Below the pieces are notes generated by a model. That model was not told the origin of the DNA. It worked only from the letters and a program-made list of their open reading frames with translations, and searched no databases. The position numbers and the translations under genes are program-made. Below are positions 35,256 through 45,821 of a DNA stretch of 64,000 nucleotides, piece by piece (position 1 is the first letter of the stretch; every line of letters begins with the position of its first letter). Origin of the DNA: Algibacter mikhailovii (lineage in GTDB: Bacteria; Bacteroidota; Bacteroidia; Flavobacteriales; Flavobacteriaceae); assembly GCF_014651495.1 (NCBI RefSeq), contig NZ_BMWZ01000002.1, positions 62,001-126,000 on the forward strand, written 5' to 3'.

Positions 35256-37346
35256 ATGAGTAAAGGAATTTATGTTGCGACAATTGAGCCTAACAGTGGT
35301 AAATCTGTTGTTGTTCTTGGTTTAATGCGTATGTTATTAGGTAAAACAGCAAAAGTTGGTTATTTCAGACCAATTATTGAAGACACCCAAGTAGGAGAAA
35401 TGGATAATCACATTAATACTGTAATATCCTATTTTGAATTGGACATTAATTACAAAAAAACCTTTGCTTATACTAGAAGTGAAGTTCTTGATTTATATAA
35501 TAAAGGAAAGTCAGGTGACGTTATTGATGAAATTATCAAAAAATACAAAAACCTTGAAGAACGTTTTGATTTTGTACTAGTTGAAGGCACTGACTTTTCA
35601 CATGAAAACTCAAGTATTGAATTAGATATTAATCTATTGATTTCCAAAAACCTTGGAATCCCTACTATTATTGTTTCGCAAGGTGACAAAAAATCTATAT
35701 CGGAAATAGTTGAAAGTGTGCAATTAGCACATGATACTTTTAAAGAAGAGGTTGATGTATTGTCTATTATGACAAATAAAGTTAACCCTGAAGATGTCGT
35801 ATCTCTAAAATCACTTTTGAAGTCAAGAATAAATGGAGGAACTAATATTACGGTTATTCCTAAAATTCAAAGTTTAGCTAGCCCAACCATAAAAGAGATT
35901 GTAAAGAAACTAAAAGGGACCGTTCTTTTTGGAGAAGACATGGTAAACAATCAATCCGACAATTTTAGTGTTGGCGCCATGCAATTGCGTAACTATCTCA
36001 CCCACTTAAAGGAAAATGCTCTAGTAATCACCCCAGGTGATAGAGCTGATGTTATTCTTGGTGCATTGCAAGCACATATTTCAAAAAATTATCCAAAAAT
36101 ATCTGGAATTGTATTAACTGGAGGTCTAATTCCAGAAGACTCCATCCTAAAATTAATTGAAGGACTCTCTAGTGTTGTGCCTATCATAAGTGTGAAGAGT
36201 GGCACATTCTATGTGACTAACGAAATTGGAAAGATTAGATCTCGAATATATGCTGAAAACACTGAAAAGATTGAAACCTCAATTGCCACCTTTGAAAAGC
36301 ATGTAGATACGGATAAGCTTTCCAATGACCTTATCACCTTCCAGTCTGGTATTTTTACGCCAAGAATGTTTCAATACAATTTATTACAACGTGCCTTAAA
36401 AGACAAAAAACACATTGTTTTACCTGAGGGTTATGATGAGCGTGTGTTGAGAGCTGCCGCAAGGTTAATTGACGCCCATGTTGTTGATTTAACTTTAATA
36501 GGTGAAAAAGAAAAAATTCAAGACCGCATTACGAAACATGATATTCCTCTAAACTTAGATGACGTTCAGGTTGTGTGGCCACAGAACTCAGAACACTTTG
36601 AAGATTATGCGCAAACCTTTTATGAACTAAGAAAACATAAAAACGTAAATCTTCAAATGGCTAAAGATGCCATGAACGATGTGTCCTATTTTGCCACCAT
36701 GATGATACATAAAGGACATGCTGATGGTATGGTATCGGGAGCCGTGCATACTACGCAACACACCTTACGTCCAGCCTTACAATTTATCAAGACAAAACCA
36801 GGCGTAAATATTGTTTCTTCTGTATTCTTTATGTGCCTAGAAGACCGTGTATCTATTTTTGGTGACTGCGCTATTAATCCAAATCCTAATGCAGAACAAT
36901 TAGCGGAAATTGCAATTTCATCTGCTCATACCGCACAAAATTTTGGAGTTGAACCTAAAGTAGCCATGCTTTCCTATTCCTCTGGCGCTTCAGGTAAAGG
37001 TGAAGAGGTAGACAAAGTAAGATCTGCTACAGAACTGGCAAAAGCTGCTGCACCCCAGCTTAAAATAGAAGGTCCAATTCAATATGACGCGGCAGTAGAT
37101 ATGCGCATAGGAAAAAGTAAACTGCCTGACTCAGAAGTAGCTGGACAAGCTAGTGTACTCATATTTCCAGATTTAAATACTGGTAATAACACGTACAAAG
37201 CTGTACAACGCGAAACTGGTGCTTTGGCTATTGGCCCTATGCTACAAGGATTAAATAAACCCGTAAACGATTTAAGTAGAGGCTGTACTGCTGATGATAT
37301 ATACAGCACCGTAATAATAACCGCTATACAAGCTCAAGAACTATAA
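35256..37346 (+). CDS. pta: Phosphate acetyltransferase (long form)
   Basis: Interconverts acetyl-CoA and acetyl phosphate. The 696-residue long form has an N-terminal P-loop/BioD-like domain (EPNSGKSVVVLGL near 8), a DRTGG domain in the middle (about 210-320) and a C-terminal catalytic domain from about 380 (ALKDKKHIVLPEG, then KGHADGMVSGAVHTT and SYSSGASGKG). The N-terminal domains in such proteins affect regulation and oligomerisation. It is directly followed by ackA, making acetyl phosphate and acetate metabolism a two-gene operon. Confidence 0.96.
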   Translation: MSKGIYVATIEPNSGKSVVVLGLMRMLLGKTAKVGYFRPIIEDTQVGEMDNHINTVISYFELDINYKKTFAYTRSEVLDLYNKGKSGDVIDEIIKKYKNLEERFDFVLVEGTDFSHENSSIELDINLLISKNLGIPTIIVSQGDKKSISEIVESVQLAHDTFKEEVDVLSIMTNKVNPEDVVSLKSLLKSRINGGTNITVIPKIQSLASPTIKEIVKKLKGTVLFGEDMVNNQSDNFSVGAMQLRNYLTHLKENALVITPGDRADVILGALQAHISKNYPKISGIVLTGGLIPEDSILKLIEGLSSVVPIISVKSGTFYVTNEIGKIRSRIYAENTEKIETSIATFEKHVDTDKLSNDLITFQSGIFTPRMFQYNLLQRALKDKKHIVLPEGYDERVLRAAARLIDAHVVDLTLIGEKEKIQDRITKHDIPLNLDDVQVVWPQNSEHFEDYAQTFYELRKHKNVNLQMAKDAMNDVSYFATMMIHKGHADGMVSGAVHTTQHTLRPALQFIKTKPGVNIVSSVFFMCLEDRVSIFGDCAINPNPNAEQLAEIAISSAHTAQNFGVEPKVAMLSYSSGASGKGEEVDKVRSATELAKAAAPQLKIEGPIQYDAAVDMRIGKSKLPDSEVAGQASVLIFPDLNTGNNTYKAVQRETGALAIGPMLQGLNKPVNDLSRGCTADDIYSTVIITAIQAQEL

Positions 37347-37348
37347 AC

Positions 37349-38536
37349 ATGCAAGTACTCGTTTTAAACTCAGGAAGTTCATCTTTGAAATTCCAGCTTT
37401 TTTCTATGCCTAATGAAACCATTTTATGTTCAGGATTAATTGAACGTATTGGTTTAGATAATGGTAACTTTAAATTCAAAACGGCTAATGATACCATAGA
37501 ATTAGCCACACCAATACCTAATCACAAAGTAGGTTTAGAATTACTTGCTAAACAATTATTAGATGGCGACACTGGCATTATTAAATCTGCTGATGACATT
37601 GGCGTGGTAGGACATCGGGTTGTTCATGGTGGTAAATATTTTAGTGACACTACCGAAATCACCCCTGAGGTTAAAGAAAAAATAAAGGCATTATCGTCTT
37701 TAGCTCCCTTGCATAACCCAGCCAACTTGGAAGGTATTGAAGTGGCGGAAGCTATTTTCTCCAATGCGAAACAAGTAGCTGTTTTTGACACCGCCTTCCA
37801 TCAATCCATTCCTGAAAAAGCCTATCGCTATGCCATACCGAGAGAATTTTCAGAAAAACACAGTATTCGTATTTATGGCTTTCATGGAACTAGTCACAAA
37901 TATGTTTCTGAAAAAGCTATCGCATATTTAGACAAACCTAAATCTAAAATAATAACAATACATTTAGGTAATGGCTGCAGTATGACTGCTATAAAAGACG
38001 GTAAGAGTATAGACCATTCTCTTGGTTTTTCTCCTGTAAATGGTCTAATCATGGGGACACGTTGTGGAGACATTGATCAATCTATAATTTTTTACTTAGC
38101 TCAGAAATACGATTATAGCTTACAAGAGATAAATAACTTATTGCAGAAAAAAAGCGGTATGCTTGGATTAACAGGGTTTAGCGATTTACGAGATATTCAA
38201 GCCGAAGCTGCAAATGGTAATAGAGATTGTCAATTGGCTCTGGAGATGAACACCTATCGTATTAAGAAATACATTGGCAGTTATACGGCTGTATTGAATG
38301 GTCTAGACGCCATAGTCTTTACAGCTGGAATTGGTGAAAATTCAAGTATTATACGAGAAATGGCCTGTGAAGATTTAGATTTTATTGGAATAGACTTAGA
38401 TAAAGAGGCTAATAATAAAAGAGAGGATGGTATAAGAACTATAAGTACTAGAAATTCTAAAGTAGAAGTACTTGTGATACCAACCAATGAAGAGTTGGAA
38501 ATTGCGAAGCAATCTGTAAGCCTATTTAAAGATTAA
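37349..38536 (+). CDS. ackA: Acetate kinase
   Basis: Transfers phosphate between acetyl phosphate and ADP, giving ATP and acetate. The N-terminal VLNSGSSSLKFQL and the conserved GHRVVHGG, DTAFHQ and FHGTSHKY motifs are all present; the product is 395 residues, the usual size. The start is 2 bases after the pta stop. Its last 15 bases overlap the convergent DUF2807 gene. Confidence 0.97.
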   Translation: MQVLVLNSGSSSLKFQLFSMPNETILCSGLIERIGLDNGNFKFKTANDTIELATPIPNHKVGLELLAKQLLDGDTGIIKSADDIGVVGHRVVHGGKYFSDTTEITPEVKEKIKALSSLAPLHNPANLEGIEVAEAIFSNAKQVAVFDTAFHQSIPEKAYRYAIPREFSEKHSIRIYGFHGTSHKYVSEKAIAYLDKPKSKIITIHLGNGCSMTAIKDGKSIDHSLGFSPVNGLIMGTRCGDIDQSIIFYLAQKYDYSLQEINNLLQKKSGMLGLTGFSDLRDIQAEAANGNRDCQLALEMNTYRIKKYIGSYTAVLNGLDAIVFTAGIGENSSIIREMACEDLDFIGIDLDKEANNKREDGIRTISTRNSKVEVLVIPTNEELEIAKQSVSLFKD

Positions 38537-39268
38537 ACGTCCTTTATAAACCTCCTCAACATCAACTTGAGGGGGCTTATTTAATGCAATAACATCACCG
38601 GTTCCTAGTATTTTCCCTGATAGTTGTAATTGAGGGTTCACAATGACATCATTGGAACTCCTGTTTCTTACAGATACATTTTGAGCCATTAAATTAGCCC
38701 CATCAAAATAAGATATTCCGGCTGCAAGGGTTACACTCAAATTCTCAGTACTACCAGAAATTTCAGCGTTTGACAAATTATTAAAAACTACCGAAAGTCG
38801 TTCGCTATCAACTTCTAAGAAAAAATCACCACTATTAACGGATCCCGATTCGGTAAAATCTTCGGATAACAAATTTAATTCAGGATAGGTTAAAACTCCT
38901 ATCGATGTAATATCATATTGCGTCATACTTCTAATTTCCGAAATATTATCAGCCGTAATATAAACTTTAGTGATACCATAATCTCTAACAAAATTACAGG
39001 TATTATTATCAGTTAAAACAAGTTGATCTTCAACAACTTCAATAGTCACATCATTTATTAAGTTCTTTCCTGTTTCAACAATGACTTCTTGGGGACTCCC
39101 TTCTTTTATTATAAGTTCAATATCTCTATTTACCAATATTTTCGTGAAGACACCAACAGTAAATTCCTGGGTCATTAAAGCACCTGCAGTTTGAAAACAA
39201 TCACCTGCATTCTCACTATTACAAGAAAAAAGTATAAATAAGCTGAATATGTAAATTGTTTTTTTCAA
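38522..39268 (-). CDS. DUF2807 lipoprotein (GIN domain)
   Basis: The 248-residue product starts with a signal peptide and lipobox (LFSCN), so it is probably surface- or periplasm-attached. The rest is a beta-helix-like domain (DUF2807, 'head GIN') recognised from repeated short strands such as NLSVTLAAGISYFDGANL and VSVRNRSSNDVIV. Function unknown; often found near other cell-envelope genes. It overlaps ackA by 15 bases at its 3' end, tail to tail. Confidence 0.78.
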   Translation of the reverse strand: MKKTIYIFSLFILFSCNSENAGDCFQTAGALMTQEFTVGVFTKILVNRDIELIIKEGSPQEVIVETGKNLINDVTIEVVEDQLVLTDNNTCNFVRDYGITKVYITADNISEIRSMTQYDITSIGVLTYPELNLLSEDFTESGSVNSGDFFLEVDSERLSVVFNNLSNAEISGSTENLSVTLAAGISYFDGANLMAQNVSVRNRSSNDVIVNPQLQLSGKILGTGDVIALNKPPQVDVEEVYKGRLIFK

Positions 39269-39284
39269 ATCAAAATTCTAATTT

Positions 39285-39710
39285 TTATTCCTCTTGAACG
39301 TTACCTTCTCCATCCAATGGTAAAAATGGATTAAACGCAATTTCCCATAAGTTTTCATCAGGGTCAGCTATATAACCACTGTAGCCTCCCCAGAACACAT
39401 CTTCTGGTTTCTTTACAACCTTAACACCTTTTACCTCAAAACGTGTAATCAAATCATCAACTTCTTCTTTAGATCGTGTGTTGAAAGCTAATGTAAAACC
39501 TTTAAAACCATATCCATCCGGACTAACCATGGCATCTTGAGCCAATTTAGCTTTAGGATATAAGGATAGTAATATTCCGTTCAGCTTAAAAAAGACGACA
39601 CCCTCATTGCTCGATTCCATTTTCTTCCAACCAAACTTGTTTTCATAAAAGACTGAAGCTATCGCTAAATCATTTACGCCTAATGTGACCATAGTTAATC
39701 TTTGTTCCAT
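39285..39710 (-). CDS. VOC/glyoxalase-fold protein
   Basis: The 141 residues have the paired beta-alpha-beta-beta-beta modules of the vicinal oxygen chelate family. Examples are MVTLGVNDLAIASVFYENKFGWKK and GYSGYIADPDENLWEIAFNP, the latter carrying the typical DPDGN-like turn (DPDEN) with a Glu ligand (WEI). It lacks enough sites to assign an enzyme. It is 16 bases upstream of the DUF2807 gene in transcription order. Confidence 0.82.
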   Translation of the reverse strand: MEQRLTMVTLGVNDLAIASVFYENKFGWKKMESSNEGVVFFKLNGILLSLYPKAKLAQDAMVSPDGYGFKGFTLAFNTRSKEEVDDLITRFEVKGVKVVKKPEDVFWGGYSGYIADPDENLWEIAFNPFLPLDGEGNVQEE

Positions 39711-39721
39711 ACCAGCCTCAA

Positions 39722-40825
39722 TTAAAGTCTTACACCTATTCCAAATTCAACAGCTTCTGCTTTTGCTCCATGAGATTTTAAGGTTAATGCTCCAAAAACC
39801 TTTTTCCCAAAGTATCGTTTTAATCCAATACGCATATATGTTCTGCCTTCAAAATCATAGGGGTAATATACATAATACCCCAATTGCGTAATCAGACTTG
39901 TTCTACTAATAAATAACTCATGTCCAATAAAAACACCTGCACGTTTATAATCCTCATTTCCCGATACATTTTCTTCTGGAAATGACACACTTTTATAATG
40001 GATAAGTTCTTTTAAAAAGTTAGAAAAAAACACATCTGCTCCTAAATGAATTGCACTTTTATGACTTAAACGCTTATCTGCATATCCCGAAAAAACATAA
40101 AAAGGAAATTGCCCACTGCCCACTACGTCGCTTTCATTAATTCCTGTTCTAAACGCCAAATTATACTTTATGGGTTCTGTAAATTTTTCCTTGCCACCAT
40201 CTCGTATATCTCGTTTATATTCGGGTTCAAATTCATCTAAGCTATAGGTAAGACCAACATTAATAGTAAGGGAATTGATACTACTATTGGGTGCTTTCAC
40301 ATTAGCATTGGAGTAGTGAATTAATGACAGACCGCCCTGTAATCCAAAACGGTCAAATATGCGTTCCTTCTTATAATTAAGCATGACATAGGTACTACTC
40401 ATAATGGAAGTGCCAAAGGCATTATTTCTCGAATTGTCATACTTATCATAAGGATTGGATGTATATGCCAATCCTTGGCCTATTCTAAACATTAAATGCC
40501 GTTTAAAAAAATAAAAATTACAATGCCCATATATGCCGTAATTATTACCTAAAACATCATTCTTTAAATCTTGATACGTAAAAGACACGCCAATATCTGG
40601 ATAATTATAGCGTTGTTCCCATGCCTCATAACCAAACGTTTTTTTGTTCCAACCTAAGACAACACCCTCTGGATGCCCTTGAATTAAATGAAGAATATCA
40701 TTATTATGGTTTGCTATATTTCCGGTAAAATAATTGAGATCAAAATATGATGAATATTTCTGCTCTTGCGCATACCCAATAGTACATAGTAAAAAAAACA
40801 GGCAGTAATAAAAATACTTCATCAA
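39722..40825 (-). CDS. PagL-like outer-membrane lipid A deacylase family protein
   Basis: A signal peptide (YYCLFFLLCTIGYAQ) precedes a probable eight-stranded barrel. The stretch LIHYSNANVKAPNSSINSL carries the HxS-N pattern resembling the PagL active site (His, Ser and a downstream acidic residue). This suggests removal of a lipid A acyl chain, but the protein (367) is longer than classic PagL (about 150), with the extra part in the N-terminal half and the C-terminal barrel. Two adjacent start codons differ by one residue. The enzyme call is inference from the motif and barrel. Confidence 0.72.
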   Translation of the reverse strand: MMKYFYYCLFFLLCTIGYAQEQKYSSYFDLNYFTGNIANHNNDILHLIQGHPEGVVLGWNKKTFGYEAWEQRYNYPDIGVSFTYQDLKNDVLGNNYGIYGHCNFYFFKRHLMFRIGQGLAYTSNPYDKYDNSRNNAFGTSIMSSTYVMLNYKKERIFDRFGLQGGLSLIHYSNANVKAPNSSINSLTINVGLTYSLDEFEPEYKRDIRDGGKEKFTEPIKYNLAFRTGINESDVVGSGQFPFYVFSGYADKRLSHKSAIHLGADVFFSNFLKELIHYKSVSFPEENVSGNEDYKRAGVFIGHELFISRTSLITQLGYYVYYPYDFEGRTYMRIGLKRYFGKKVFGALTLKSHGAKAEAVEFGIGVRL

Positions 40826-40856
40826 TGAGTTTATGGCCTTAAATCTCGCAAAGTCT

Positions 40857-41813
40857 CTAAAACAATGCCTTTGCTATAGCATGAATATTATCACTTTTCC
40901 CCATAGAATAGTAGTGCAAAACAGGAACTCCTGCAGCCCTTAATTCTTGAGATTGCTGAATAGCAAACTCAACACCAACTTGTCTCACCGCTTTATTATC
41001 CTTACAGTTTTCTACAGCATCAATTAAATCTTGAGGCAAGTCTATTTTAAACACTTGTGGCAATAATTGTAAATGACGTTTTACTGCAATAGGCTTAATA
41101 CCAGGAATTATAGGCACCGTGATTCCCATTTCTCTGGCTTTTTCAACAAACTCAAAATACTTACTATTGTCAAAAAACATCTGGGTCACAACATAATCCG
41201 CACCAGCATCTACCTTAGCTTTTAAGCGTCTTAAGTCAGTTACTAAAGAAGGGGCCTCCATATGTTTTTCAGGATAACCCGCCACACCAATACAAAAATC
41301 AGAATTATGCTCGGCATCTACATCATCATGCAAATATTGCCCACGATTTAAATTAGCAATTTGCTCCACCAAATCACTTGCAAAAGCATTTCCCCCCTTT
41401 ACAGGTTTAAAATAGGCCTCATCTTTCATAGAATCCCCACGCAGAGCCATAACATTATCTAATCCTAAATAATGACAATCTACCAATACATATTCTGTCT
41501 CTTCTTTAGTAAATCCACCACACAATAAATGCGGTATAGCATCCACTTGATATTTATGCATAATGGATGCACATATACCAACCGTACCCGGTCGCATACG
41601 CGTAATTCGCTTATCCAAAAGTCCGTTACCTTTATCAATATACACGTATTCTTCACGCGAAGTAGTCACATCAATGAACGGTGGATTAAACTCCATTAAC
41701 GGATCAATATTATTGTATAAATCTTGGATATTCTTGCCTTTCTTAGGCGGAATTACTTCAAACGAAAACAATGTTTTTCCGTTCGCGTTTTTTATGTGGT
41801 CTGTTACTTTCAT
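40857..41813 (-). CDS. metF: Methylenetetrahydrofolate reductase
   Basis: Reduces 5,10-methylenetetrahydrofolate to 5-methyltetrahydrofolate, the methyl donor for MetH. The FAD-barrel residues FSFEVIPPKKG near 16, DVTTSREEY near 49, VAGYPEKHMEAPS near 178 and VTQMFFDNSKYFEF near 209 are typical. Length 318 is normal. It is 155 bases downstream of a divergent paralogue and has its own -7 box, so it may be expressed separately from the riboswitch-controlled part. Confidence 0.95.
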   Translation of the reverse strand: MKVTDHIKNANGKTLFSFEVIPPKKGKNIQDLYNNIDPLMEFNPPFIDVTTSREEYVYIDKGNGLLDKRITRMRPGTVGICASIMHKYQVDAIPHLLCGGFTKEETEYVLVDCHYLGLDNVMALRGDSMKDEAYFKPVKGGNAFASDLVEQIANLNRGQYLHDDVDAEHNSDFCIGVAGYPEKHMEAPSLVTDLRRLKAKVDAGADYVVTQMFFDNSKYFEFVEKAREMGITVPIIPGIKPIAVKRHLQLLPQVFKIDLPQDLIDAVENCKDNKAVRQVGVEFAIQQSQELRAAGVPVLHYYSMGKSDNIHAIAKALF

Positions 41814-41948
41814 TTAATATTTTTTGATCTTCTAGAATAGACAAAACTCTGCTCCATATTCTTTTTCTAATTAATCTCTTAGCCCTTATACACAGACATT
41901 GTTTCCCGCTTAATCAGAAAGCTATAAAATAGGTCCGAAACTCCAACA

Positions 41949-41956
41949 CAAACATA
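41949..41956 (-). promoter_or_regulatory. Candidate -7 box of metF
   Basis: TATGTTTG matches TANNTTTG on the minus strand, 135 bases before the metF ATG. The leader in between has no SAM-I-like signature, in contrast to the riboswitch before metH. Confidence 0.45.
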
Positions 41957-41968
41957 ATACACTTATCT

Positions 41969-42907
41969 TTATGAAACGGAAGAAGCTTCATATTTCTTCA
42001 TCATTGTTTTAACGTCTCTTAGCAATTCAATGGAAGCTTCAATTTCAGCCTTTCGTATTGAAACACTTTCAATATTAAAACCTATGGGAATATTTTTTCC
42101 TGCACAATAATCCAATAATTCTTTAGCTATAGTTTTACAAACATCAATAGACTTCGCTAAAATATCTTCAGAGTGTTTTAAATCATTCTTTAACCACTGC
42201 GGCATATCAATACCCAACCACTCCATAAACTCCATAGTTTTTAACGAACCACATGGGGTTAAGGTAAAAATAATAGGCAATAACACTCTATCATCAGCCA
42301 TAGAACTGTAATAATAATCGGAAAGAAAATTTTTAGTATTGTTAATATTGTAAACACACTGTGAAATAAAAAAATGACATCCTTTATCAACCTTTTTAAA
42401 AAGGCGCAGATGCTCATCATTCTTTTTATAATGCCGTTCAGGTATAGTAACACCGCCTAAAATCATAGATGAATTTGCTGCATGGTTTACACTATAAGCA
42501 TCATTTAATGATAAACTCGATTTTTGTTTATTTGATGGTGTACCAACAAAAACAGAATAGTCTATTTGCTCAGCATTTTCCTTAATCCAATGCCCTAATT
42601 CTTGTTTAGAATACTTACCTACACTTTTGTAAATAATCTTAGGCAAGTTCAAATCCTTTAAATACTTAGCACTATAGACATCCGGGCTTAGTGTTTCTAT
42701 AAATGGAAACGGTCTTGGGGCATCATTCCTTGAAGATTCATCTTGTATGTCATATAAAACTAATCCGTCTAAACCAATATCGCTAATACGCTCGATTTGT
42801 TTTTTAGCAATACTTTGAATTTTACTTTGGTCTGTTTTTAACTTTGGTGGTGTTAATCCGTAAAGTAAAATTCCTGAGTTTCTATTATTAATTTTATCCT
42901 TCAGCAT
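41969..42907 (-). CDS. Divergent methylenetetrahydrofolate reductase paralogue
   Basis: The 312-residue protein shares the layout of MetF: ILLYGLTPPK at the start, GGVTIPERHY where MetF has AGYPEKH, and FFISQCVYNINNTKNF in place of VVTQMFFDNSKYF. It is clearly more diverged than the adjacent metF, and several FAD/folate residues have changed. It may act on another one-carbon substrate or be a regulator. Position between metH-C and metF, under the same riboswitch, indicates a methionine-related role. Function not known. Confidence 0.7.
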   Translation of the reverse strand: MLKDKINNRNSGILLYGLTPPKLKTDQSKIQSIAKKQIERISDIGLDGLVLYDIQDESSRNDAPRPFPFIETLSPDVYSAKYLKDLNLPKIIYKSVGKYSKQELGHWIKENAEQIDYSVFVGTPSNKQKSSLSLNDAYSVNHAANSSMILGGVTIPERHYKKNDEHLRLFKKVDKGCHFFISQCVYNINNTKNFLSDYYYSSMADDRVLLPIIFTLTPCGSLKTMEFMEWLGIDMPQWLKNDLKHSEDILAKSIDVCKTIAKELLDYCAGKNIPIGFNIESVSIRKAEIEASIELLRDVKTMMKKYEASSVS

Positions 42908-43143
42908 TACTCTACCAAAATGTGTTCTAGATCATTAAAGGACTCTTCATATTCCCAGTATATCCATCTATCATCAACATAATCTGTAAGAATGTATTTT
43001 TCACTTATAGATTTTATTCTTGAAATTGGAATAATTTTCTTTGAAAACGTTGCAGAACGAACATGTTCTAAAACCTCCTTATTATTACTATCATACCCAT
43101 GCGATATGACATAACTCCCCAAAGTTAACTTGATAAATTTCAT
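42907..43143 (-). CDS. Small conserved-looking protein, unknown
   Basis: I take the ATG at 43143, 2 bases after the MetH-C stop, giving 78 residues. An earlier in-frame ATG at 43176 would overlap MetH. The product has no signal peptide or membrane helix and begins MKFIKLTLGSYVISHGYDS, ending with an acidic segment (WEYEESFNDLEHILVE). It looks like a folded all-alpha-plus-beta mini-protein. The gene overlaps the next gene by one base, so it belongs to the same mRNA. Function unknown. Confidence 0.55.
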   Translation of the reverse strand: MKFIKLTLGSYVISHGYDSNNKEVLEHVRSATFSKKIIPISRIKSISEKYILTDYVDDRWIYWEYEESFNDLEHILVE

Positions 43144-43145
43144 TT

Positions 43146-45821
43146 CTATTGATCTGCAATATTTGGATGTAACCACTTTCTAGCTTTATCCTTATTAATT
43201 CCTTTTCTAGTAGCATAATCAGATACTTGGTCATCTGTAATTTTACCAAGTCCGAAATATTTTGATTCTGGATTTGCAAAATAATACCCAGACACAGCTG
43301 CGGCTGGCCACATAGCTAAACTTTCAGTTAAGCTTACTCCTATTAGTTTTTCAACCTCCAACAAATCCCAAATCGTTTCCTTTTCTAAATGATCAGGACA
43401 GGCAGGATATCCTGGTGCAGGACGAATACCTTTATAACTCTCTTTTATTAAATCTTGGTTTGTCAAATCTTCTTGAGCCACATACCCCCAATGTTTGGTT
43501 CGTATTTGCTTGTGCAAGTACTCGGCAAACGCCTCAGCAAATCGATCTGCTATAGCTTGAGCCATAATGGCATTATAATCGTCATCCTTTGCTTTATAAC
43601 TATCAGCCAATTCTTGAGCCCCAAATATACCAACGCAAAAAGCCCCTATATAATCTGTTCTACCAGAATCTTTTGGCGCAATAAAGTCTGCCAAGGCATG
43701 ATTAGGAATGCCTTCTCGCTTTTTCAATTGCTGACGCAAGGTTCTAAAGACAGCGATTTCTTTCCCTTTTTTCTGAACAGAAATATCATCTTCATGTATT
43801 GAGTTGGCTTCAAACAATCCAAACACGGCTTTAGGTTTTAATAATTGTTTAGCAACAATTTGCTTAACCATATCTTGAGCGTCTTCAAATAACTGTGTGG
43901 CTTGCTCTCCCACAACCTTATCCGTTAATATATCTGGATATTTACCATGTAAATCCCAACTTCTAAAAAACGGACTCCAATCTATAAACGGCAATAGTTC
44001 TTTTAAGCTTAATTGCTTCAAAATCTGAACCCCCAATTCTTTAGGTTTTACAATTTCAGAGGTTTCCCAATCAATTTTATATTTTCTTTTTCGTGCCTCT
44101 TCAATTGAAATATATGATTTCTCCTTTCCTCGTTTTAAAAACTTGGTTCGGAATTCATCATAATCTGCTTTCAACTTAGCAACATATTCGTTTGATGTTT
44201 TCTTATTAAGTAAATCACCAACTACGGTCACCGCTCTTGACGCATCGTTTACATGCACCACAGCATTTGTATATTGGGTATCAATCTTTACAGCCGTATG
44301 TGCTTTAGAGGTTGTAGCCCCACCAATTAATAACGGCACCTCAAAATTTTTGTTTTGCATTTCCTTAGCCAAGTACACCATCTCATCTAAAGATGGTGTT
44401 ATTAAACCAGATAACCCAATGGCATCAACACGTTCAGCAATAGCAGTTTCAATGATTTTTTCCGGAGGCACCATTACCCCTAAATCTACAATTTCATAGT
44501 TATTACAAGCCAGAACCACACTTACAATATTTTTACCTATATCGTGTACATCGCCTTTTACCGTGGCCATTAATATTTTACCTACTGGCTCAGATTTATC
44601 TGATTTTTCGGCTTCAATGAATGGGTTTAAATAGCCTACTGCCTTTTTCATCACACGAGCAGATTTTACCACCTGTGGCAAGAACATTTTTCCTGCACCA
44701 AACAAGTCACCAACCACATTCATACCTGTCATTAAATTTCCTTCAATAACTTCAATGGGTTTATTGGCTGCTAATCGTGCTTCTTCTATATCCTCAATTA
44801 TAAAAGCATCAAGCCCCTTAACCAAGGCATGGGTTATTCTATCTTGTAATGGATTTTCACGCCATGATAAATCTACCGTCTTTTCCTTTTTAGAACCTTT
44901 TACCGTTTCGGCAAAATCTAATAAACGCTCTGTAGCATCATCGCGCCTATCAAGTATAACATCTTCAACATGCTCCAATAAATCCTTTGGGATATCATCA
45001 TAAACCTCTAACATAGCCGGATTCACAATACCCATATTCATACCATTTTGAATGGCATAGTATAAGAACACAGAGTGCATGGCCTCGCGCACGGTGTTGT
45101 TCCCTCTAAACGAAAACGACACATTACTTACACCGCCACTAACACTAACATTTTCAAGATTCTCTCGAACCCATTTTGTAGCCTCTATAAAATCGATAGC
45201 ATTTCTTTTATGCTCATCCATTCCCGTTGCAACAGGGAAAATGTTTAAATCAAAAATGATATCCTCTGATGGGAATCCAACTTTATTGACCAAAACGTCA
45301 TAAGACCTTTGAGCAATTTCAATGCGCCTTTCATAATTATCGGCTTGCCCTACTTCATCAAAAGCCATCACAATTACGGCTGCACCATATTTTTTTATTT
45401 GTTTGGCTTCCCAAATAAACTTTTCTTCACCCTCTTTAAGTGAAATAGAGTTTACCACGCATTTTCCTTGAACCACTTGTAATCCTGCCTCAATGATTTC
45501 CCATTTGGAAGAGTCAATCATCATTGGCACGCGACAAATATCTGGTTCAGCAGCTATCAAATTTAAAAAACGCACCATAGACTCTTTTCCATCAAGAAGT
45601 CCATCATCCATATTGATATCTACAATCTGTGCACCACCATCTACTTGGTGCCGTGCAATATCTAGTGCTTCATCAAATTTTTCTTCCTTGATTAAACGTA
45701 AAAACTTTCTAGAACCGGCAACATTTGTCCGCTCCCCAACATTTATGAAGTTACTGTTTTCATTCAGAATTAGTGGTTCTAATCCTGAAAGCTTCATGTA
45801 TTTAGTTTGTTTTATTTTCAT
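43146..45821 (-). CDS. metH: Cobalamin-dependent methionine synthase, C-terminal part
   Basis: This 891-residue protein supplies the folate-binding, cobalamin-binding and activation domains of MetH; the homocysteine domain is a separate protein (46114-47130). The pterin domain starts with [25 protein letters not shown] near 420 carries the cobalamin His ligand, and the C-terminal [12 protein letters not shown] is the activation-domain SAM-binding motif. The start codon overlaps the stop of the ABM gene by one base. A split MetH is known in Bacteroidota; the two parts must assemble. It is under the SAM-I riboswitch. Confidence 0.95.
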   Translation of the reverse strand: MKIKQTKYMKLSGLEPLILNENSNFINVGERTNVAGSRKFLRLIKEEKFDEALDIARHQVDGGAQIVDINMDDGLLDGKESMVRFLNLIAAEPDICRVPMMIDSSKWEIIEAGLQVVQGKCVVNSISLKEGEEKFIWEAKQIKKYGAAVIVMAFDEVGQADNYERRIEIAQRSYDVLVNKVGFPSEDIIFDLNIFPVATGMDEHKRNAIDFIEATKWVRENLENVSVSGGVSNVSFSFRGNNTVREAMHSVFLYYAIQNGMNMGIVNPAMLEVYDDIPKDLLEHVEDVILDRRDDATERLLDFAETVKGSKKEKTVDLSWRENPLQDRITHALVKGLDAFIIEDIEEARLAANKPIEVIEGNLMTGMNVVGDLFGAGKMFLPQVVKSARVMKKAVGYLNPFIEAEKSDKSEPVGKILMATVKGDVHDIGKNIVSVVLACNNYEIVDLGVMVPPEKIIETAIAERVDAIGLSGLITPSLDEMVYLAKEMQNKNFEVPLLIGGATTSKAHTAVKIDTQYTNAVVHVNDASRAVTVVGDLLNKKTSNEYVAKLKADYDEFRTKFLKRGKEKSYISIEEARKRKYKIDWETSEIVKPKELGVQILKQLSLKELLPFIDWSPFFRSWDLHGKYPDILTDKVVGEQATQLFEDAQDMVKQIVAKQLLKPKAVFGLFEANSIHEDDISVQKKGKEIAVFRTLRQQLKKREGIPNHALADFIAPKDSGRTDYIGAFCVGIFGAQELADSYKAKDDDYNAIMAQAIADRFAEAFAEYLHKQIRTKHWGYVAQEDLTNQDLIKESYKGIRPAPGYPACPDHLEKETIWDLLEVEKLIGVSLTESLAMWPAAAVSGYYFANPESKYFGLGKITDDQVSDYATRKGINKDKARKWLHPNIADQ

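Noticed and set aside
41814-41948. Possible second SAM riboswitch before metF
   Set aside because: The 135-base leader has none of the SAM-I conserved blocks (GAGGGA, ATGAAACC, GGCAACC, AAGGTGC).
43144-43176. Longer start for the small protein after metH-C
   Set aside because: It would overlap the MetH-C coding end by 31 bases; the ATG at 43143 follows its stop by 2 bases as in tightly packed operons.
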